Assembly: GCA_035388585.1 (NCBI GenBank)
Contig: DAOOQE010000001.1
Coordinates: forward strand, 42,375 to 106,374
DNA length: 64,000 nt
Direction of reading: 5' to 3'
Source of the DNA: CAG-492 sp035388585
GTDB lineage: Bacteria > Bacillota > Clostridia > TANB77 > CAG-508
Under the pieces are notes generated by a model. That model saw nothing but the letters and a program-made list of their open reading frames with translations, did not search any database and was not told the origin of the DNA. Position 1 is the first letter of the stretch, and the number at the start of each line of letters is the position of its first letter. Of this stretch, positions 60,821 through 64,000 are shown one piece after another. The position numbers were made by a program, and so were the translations under genes.

Positions 60821-61783
60821 TTATAAGTCTCTTCCAATTTTAGTGTCATTATATTTATCAACAAAATAAAGTGGTCGTCCTTTTGTTTCATAGAATGCAC
60901 GGCCTAAATATTCTCCAATAACACCAAGTACTATTAACTGAATACCACCTAAAAATAGTATTACAACCATTGTAGAAGCATAACCTGGTACGTCAACACC
61001 TAGTAAAATTGTTTTGATTATTATATAAATCATATATATAAAACCAATTCCAGAAATTATTAAGCCAAGTATTGCTGACCATCTTAGTGGTGCAGTAGTA
61101 AATGAAGTTATTCCATCAATTGATAAATCAATTAATTTTTTATAATTCCATTTAGTACTTCCTGCTGCACGAGGGTCTCTATCATATAAAATTTCCTTTT
61201 TATTAAATCCAATCCAACTAAATAGACCTTTTGTATAGCGTTGAGACTCTCTAATAGATTTTAATGCATCAACACATCTTCTGTCCAATAATCTAAAATC
61301 GCCGGTATCTTTTTGTATTTCAATTTTTGTAACATTTTGTAAAGTTTTGTAATACATTTTAGATGTGAATTTCTTAAACCAAGTTTCTCCACTACGAGTT
61401 TTTCTTTTTGCATAAACGTCATCATAGCCTTGTTCCCAATATTTAATCATTTCTGGGATTAGTTCTGGTGGATCTTGTAAATCAGCATCTATTATTATTA
61501 CAGCATTTCCTTTTGAAAAATCAAGACCAGCAATCATTGCTGTTTCTTTTCCAAAATTTCTAGATAAGTTTAAATAGCAAATTCTGTTGTCTTTTTTTCT
61601 TAAATCTTCCATTATTGATAAGGTTTTATCTTTGCTACCATCATTTATTAAAAGAATTTCGAAATCATATTTTGTATTTGAATCAATTATCTTTTTTAAT
61701 CTTTCATATAGCATATGCAAAACTTCTTGCTCATTATATGCTGGTACAAGTATTGTTATTAGTTTTTTTTCATTTTCTGGCAT
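60821..61783 (-). CDS. GT2 family glycosyltransferase with C-terminal membrane helices (GtrB/DPM1-like)
   Basis: A 320-residue membrane glycosyltransferase. The GT-A domain starts with LITILVPAYNEQEVL, has LLINDGSKDKT, the DxD-type IIIDADLQDPPELIPEMI and TGDFRLLDRRCVDAL. The C-terminus has two TM helices (AILGLIISGIGFIYMIYIIIK and MVVILFLGGIQLIVLGVIGEYL) followed by GRAFYETKGRPLYFVD, typical of the GtrB/YkcC branch, which transfers a sugar from a nucleotide donor to undecaprenyl phosphate. AGGAGGTTAGAT precedes the start. No flippase (GtrA) gene is next to it. Confidence 0.93.
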   Translation of the reverse strand: MPENEKKLITILVPAYNEQEVLHMLYERLKKIIDSNTKYDFEILLINDGSKDKTLSIMEDLRKKDNRICYLNLSRNFGKETAMIAGLDFSKGNAVIIIDADLQDPPELIPEMIKYWEQGYDDVYAKRKTRSGETWFKKFTSKMYYKTLQNVTKIEIQKDTGDFRLLDRRCVDALKSIRESQRYTKGLFSWIGFNKKEILYDRDPRAAGSTKWNYKKLIDLSIDGITSFTTAPLRWSAILGLIISGIGFIYMIYIIIKTILLGVDVPGYASTMVVILFLGGIQLIVLGVIGEYLGRAFYETKGRPLYFVDKYNDTKIGRDL

Positions 61784-61877
61784 ATCTAACCTCCTATAAT
61801 TATTACTGAGGAAATTGTATCATAATAAAGAAAAAAAGTAAATCATTTAGATATTGTAATTAAAATTGTGATAAAAG

Positions 61878-62024
61878 TTATGAGTATTTGTTTATAATTA
61901 TATTTGAGAATAGTTTGAATTTGTTTGTAGAAAAGTATATATCAGATAAAGGCATTGTGATAAATTGTGTTTCCAGATAGCCTAAAATGTTAGTGCTATT
62001 TGTTTTTATGCAAAATGACTTCAT
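61878..62024 (-). pseudogene. Short remnant resembling the start of sporulation protein YtxC
   Basis: A 48-codon ORF too short for the usual tracks. AAGGAG lies at a proper distance before the ATG at 62024. It reads MKSFCIKTNSTNILGYLE, then ITMPLSDIYFSTNKFKLFSN and IIINKYS before the stop. The opening and the DIYFSxxKFKxxxNIII spacing recall the N-terminus of clostridial YtxC proteins (about 280 residues) as I remember them. The rest of the gene is not found downstream, so it would be a truncated relic. The rest of 61784-62194 is AT-rich, with a partial repeat (ACTGAAATTAA) near 62157-62200. Confidence 0.4.
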
Positions 62025-62194
62025 CTAAAATCTCCTTATTCATTCTTTAAAGGAAAATTATATTGAAAAATATTATTAATGTATTTTTTATTTTATAATT
62101 TGTACTAGTTAATTTTAATGTTATTAATTGATAATTAAATGCTTTAAATAAATTACACTGAAATTAATAATTAAATAAATTGCCAAAACTGAAA

Positions 62195-62866
62195 TTAATT
62201 AATAATTACATGTATTAAATAAATTACTAAAAGATGAATAGGGTAGAACATGTAAAAAAATGTTGGTAAATGTTTTCCTTTTTTTCCATTGTACAAAAGT
62301 ATTGCAATTAATGCAGAAATAGTAAAAGCGAACAGTCCAAAGAAAAAAATATTGAAATGTAATATTAAAATATTAATGTATTTTATAATACAAAGAATCA
62401 CATATAATAAGCCTAATAAAATTTTATTTTCTCTAAAAATATAAAACATTAGAATTAAAGTTACTCCCCAAGCACCATAGTCGACTCTGAAGTATGATGC
62501 AATAAAGATAAGAAAAAGTATTATAAAAAATTTTAAAAAATTATTGATTTTAAGTGAATAAAAATAAAGTGCTAATAAACCTAATATCAAGGTAAAAAAT
62601 ATATTCAATCTAAAAATATTATTTGTAAATGTAGAAAGAAACAGCATAAAAGGTATTTGTGAGACAAGCGCAAATGTAAAAAGTCGTTTTATATAGTTTT
62701 TTAAGTTGCTGGTATTAATATAGCCTTGTACAATTTGAAAAGCAAAAATAGGAAAAGAGCAAACTCCAACTAAATAAAGAGGAGTTGCTCCAGTTAAAAT
62801 TGATTTTGCTGAATGGTCACAAATCATAAAAATCATTGCAAGTATCTTTAATATAAAACTGCTCAT
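62195..62866 (-). CDS. TraX-family integral membrane protein
   Basis: A 223-residue membrane protein with six to eight hydrophobic helices. The start, ILKILAMIFMICDHSAKSIL, contains the conserved Asp-His of the TraX family, followed by PLYLVGVCSFPIFAFQIVQGY and a terminal HLLVIYLIHVI segment. TraX of the F plasmid acetylates pilin; chromosomal Firmicute homologues are membrane acyltransferases of unknown substrate. GGAAC before the ATG is a modest ribosome-binding site. It has no conjugation genes around it. It probably modifies a surface polymer or peptide; that is inference. Confidence 0.85.
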   Translation of the reverse strand: MSSFILKILAMIFMICDHSAKSILTGATPLYLVGVCSFPIFAFQIVQGYINTSNLKNYIKRLFTFALVSQIPFMLFLSTFTNNIFRLNIFFTLILGLLALYFYSLKINNFLKFFIILFLIFIASYFRVDYGAWGVTLILMFYIFRENKILLGLLYVILCIIKYINILILHFNIFFFGLFAFTISALIAILLYNGKKGKHLPTFFYMFYPIHLLVIYLIHVIIN

Positions 62867-63004
62867 ATTGTTCCTTTCAGAAAAATATAATTATAATTAT
62901 TTAGTTTTTTATAGTCTTATTTCTATTTATTATATTATAATTTCATTTTTTATATTTTTATAACTCTATGTCTTTTATATTTTTGAATATATATTTTTAA
63001 AGTA

Positions 63005-63856
63005 TTAATATAATGATAATTCTTTGTTTTTAAGATAATTTAATATTCCACTTTCTGTTTTAAAATTAAATTTTAATTTATAACTACAAAGTTCTTGTGT
63101 TTTTTTGTTGAATTTTTTATTTGTTTCATTTATGCCATACTTGCCATCTCCTAATATAGGATGACCAATAAATGCAAGATGTGCTCTTATTTGATGGGTT
63201 TTTCCGGTATGTAGTTCTACATCTAATTTTGATAAATTGTTTTTTTTGTCTGTCTCTATAACTCTGTATGAAGTCACTATTTTTTGGTATCCTTTTTTTA
63301 GTGTATCTGATATATAAACAATAGATTTTTTGTTATCCTTAAATAGGTAAGCAGACAATATGCATTCTGATTCCTTTGGAATACCAATAACAGTACATAA
63401 ATAATGTTTTTCTATTTCTTTATTTTTAAATTTATTTAAAATGATTTCTAATGCTTTTTCATTTTTGGCATAAAGAATAAGCCCAGTTGTGTTTCTGTCT
63501 AGTCTGTGGCAAGGCTCAATAAAATCGTATTTATTAGAATTTTTCAAATATGATGTTAAAGAATTTTCTCCAGTTGTCTCTAGAGAAATAGGCTTGTTAT
63601 AAATTACAATATTTTTGTCTTCATAAAAAATTGTAAAACAATCTGTTTTAAATAATAATTCATCAGAAATGTATATTTGTACTTCATCATTAGTATTTAA
63701 TACTATATTTTCTGAAATTCTTTTTCCATTTACTTTGACATCTTTTTTTCTTAATGCTTTATATAATGTGTTCATATTTAAACCATTAAAGCTTTCTAAT
63801 AAAAATGTATTTAATTTTTTTTCGTTATATTTTTTTTCTACAATTAAAGTTCTCAT
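63005..63856 (-). CDS. RluA-family pseudouridine synthase
   Basis: A 283-residue enzyme that isomerises uridine in rRNA or tRNA. An N-terminal S4-like RNA-binding domain (LNTFLLESFNGLNMNTLYKALRKKDVKVNGKRI) is followed by the catalytic domain. IEPCHRLDRNTTGLILYAKNEKA holds the catalytic Asp. VELHTGKTHQIRAHLAFIGHPILGDGKYG is the second signature (split here by its natural spacing). The order S4 then synthase matches RluC/RluD relatives; the target site cannot be assigned. The start follows a weak purine run. Nothing else is visible in the last 144 bases of the window. Confidence 0.93.
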   Translation of the reverse strand: MRTLIVEKKYNEKKLNTFLLESFNGLNMNTLYKALRKKDVKVNGKRISENIVLNTNDEVQIYISDELLFKTDCFTIFYEDKNIVIYNKPISLETTGENSLTSYLKNSNKYDFIEPCHRLDRNTTGLILYAKNEKALEIILNKFKNKEIEKHYLCTVIGIPKESECILSAYLFKDNKKSIVYISDTLKKGYQKIVTSYRVIETDKKNNLSKLDVELHTGKTHQIRAHLAFIGHPILGDGKYGINETNKKFNKKTQELCSYKLKFNFKTESGILNYLKNKELSLY

Positions 63857-64000
63857 ATAAAGATTATACAGGACTTTTTATGAAAAATCAATGAATTTTA
63901 GTAATATATATTTATTAATAAGAATTTGTGAAAATAATAATAAGTAAAAATATAATTTATGTTATAAAAAATAAGCATAATTGTTATCAGAATAATAGTC

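Noticed and set aside
62195..62866. Conjugative element indicated by TraX
   Set aside because: TraX homologues are common as stand-alone chromosomal genes in Firmicutes; no relaxase, coupling protein or type IV secretion gene is near.

Overview
The window looks like chromosomal DNA of a very AT-rich, Gram-positive anaerobe of the Clostridia, probably an uncultured gut lineage. The reasons are: strong purine-rich Shine-Dalgarno sites, GTG and TTG starts, near-consensus TTGACA/TATAAT promoters, an ileS T-box, ferredoxin-domain MinD-type ATPases, YlmH, DprA, a PASTA-tailed PBP1A, and Lys/Asn-rich low-complexity inserts in housekeeping proteins. No phage, CRISPR array, rRNA or complete insertion sequence is visible.

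Layout. 1-3.3 kb: a DUF134 / NifX-like / ferredoxin-ATPase operon without nitrogenase genes, followed by tandemly duplicated intergenic DNA. 3.4-17.1 kb: an accessory and defence region. It holds a CPBP protease, a leftward HD-domain phosphohydrolase, and a type I restriction-modification operon (hsdM, hsdS, an AlbA_2 protein, an unknown protein, hsdR). Then come a single-chain AAA-ATPase/TOPRIM protein of the OLD/PARIS type and a GNAT (YoaP-like) / helix-hairpin-helix / PUA-like trio of unknown role. 17.1-21.6 kb: a two-component system with a MacB/FtsX-type ABC exporter. 21.6-24.5 kb: a small accessory block that starts with a transposase remnant and carries a P-loop kinase, a zeta-toxin module and a metallo-hydrolase. 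24.7-28.5 kb: the polysaccharide phosphoregulatory trio CpsC-CpsD-CpsB; its CpsD kinase is fused behind about 500 residues of charged coiled coil. 28.5-31.3 kb: a candidate structured RNA, tRNA-Gln(CUG) and an ABC-2 transporter.

31.4-37.2 kb is a peptidoglycan-precursor cluster: a MurL-type UDP-MurNAc-L-Ala-L-Glu epimerase, its MurD partner, an alanine-racemase-fold enzyme and a D-aspartate-ligase-like ATP-grasp enzyme. Together they suggest that D-Glu is made by epimerising the nucleotide-linked precursor rather than by free glutamate racemisation, and that the cross-bridge may contain a D-amino acid. 37.5-48.3 kb carries dxs, ylmH, folD, dprA, PBP1A and ftsH. 48.4-51.5 kb is a T-box-controlled ileS with an ATC specifier. 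51.6-59.9 kb carries a CoA-disulfide-reductase-like enzyme with a rhodanese domain, queA-tgt, a WG-repeat membrane protein, and a SecD/SecF pair in which SecF is short. The last 4 kb holds a small rhodanese on the plus strand and, on the minus strand, a GT2 glycosyltransferase, a short YtxC-like remnant, a TraX-family protein and an RluA-type pseudouridine synthase.

A trait running through the window is short tandem duplication (about 20-95 bp) exactly at gene ends. Stop-codon regions (HD gene, queA, WG gene, nifX) and start regions (response regulator, dprA, queA, rhodanese) have been copied, leaving micro-ORFs and duplicated ribosome-binding sites. The most interesting loci are the coiled-coil CpsD with a perfect internal start site, the MurL/MurD/Asl cluster, the OLD/PARIS-like fusion next to the type I system, the untyped three-gene cassette at 15.0-17.1 kb, and the candidate small RNA at 28.57 kb. 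All functional assignments are from reading motifs; no database search was possible.
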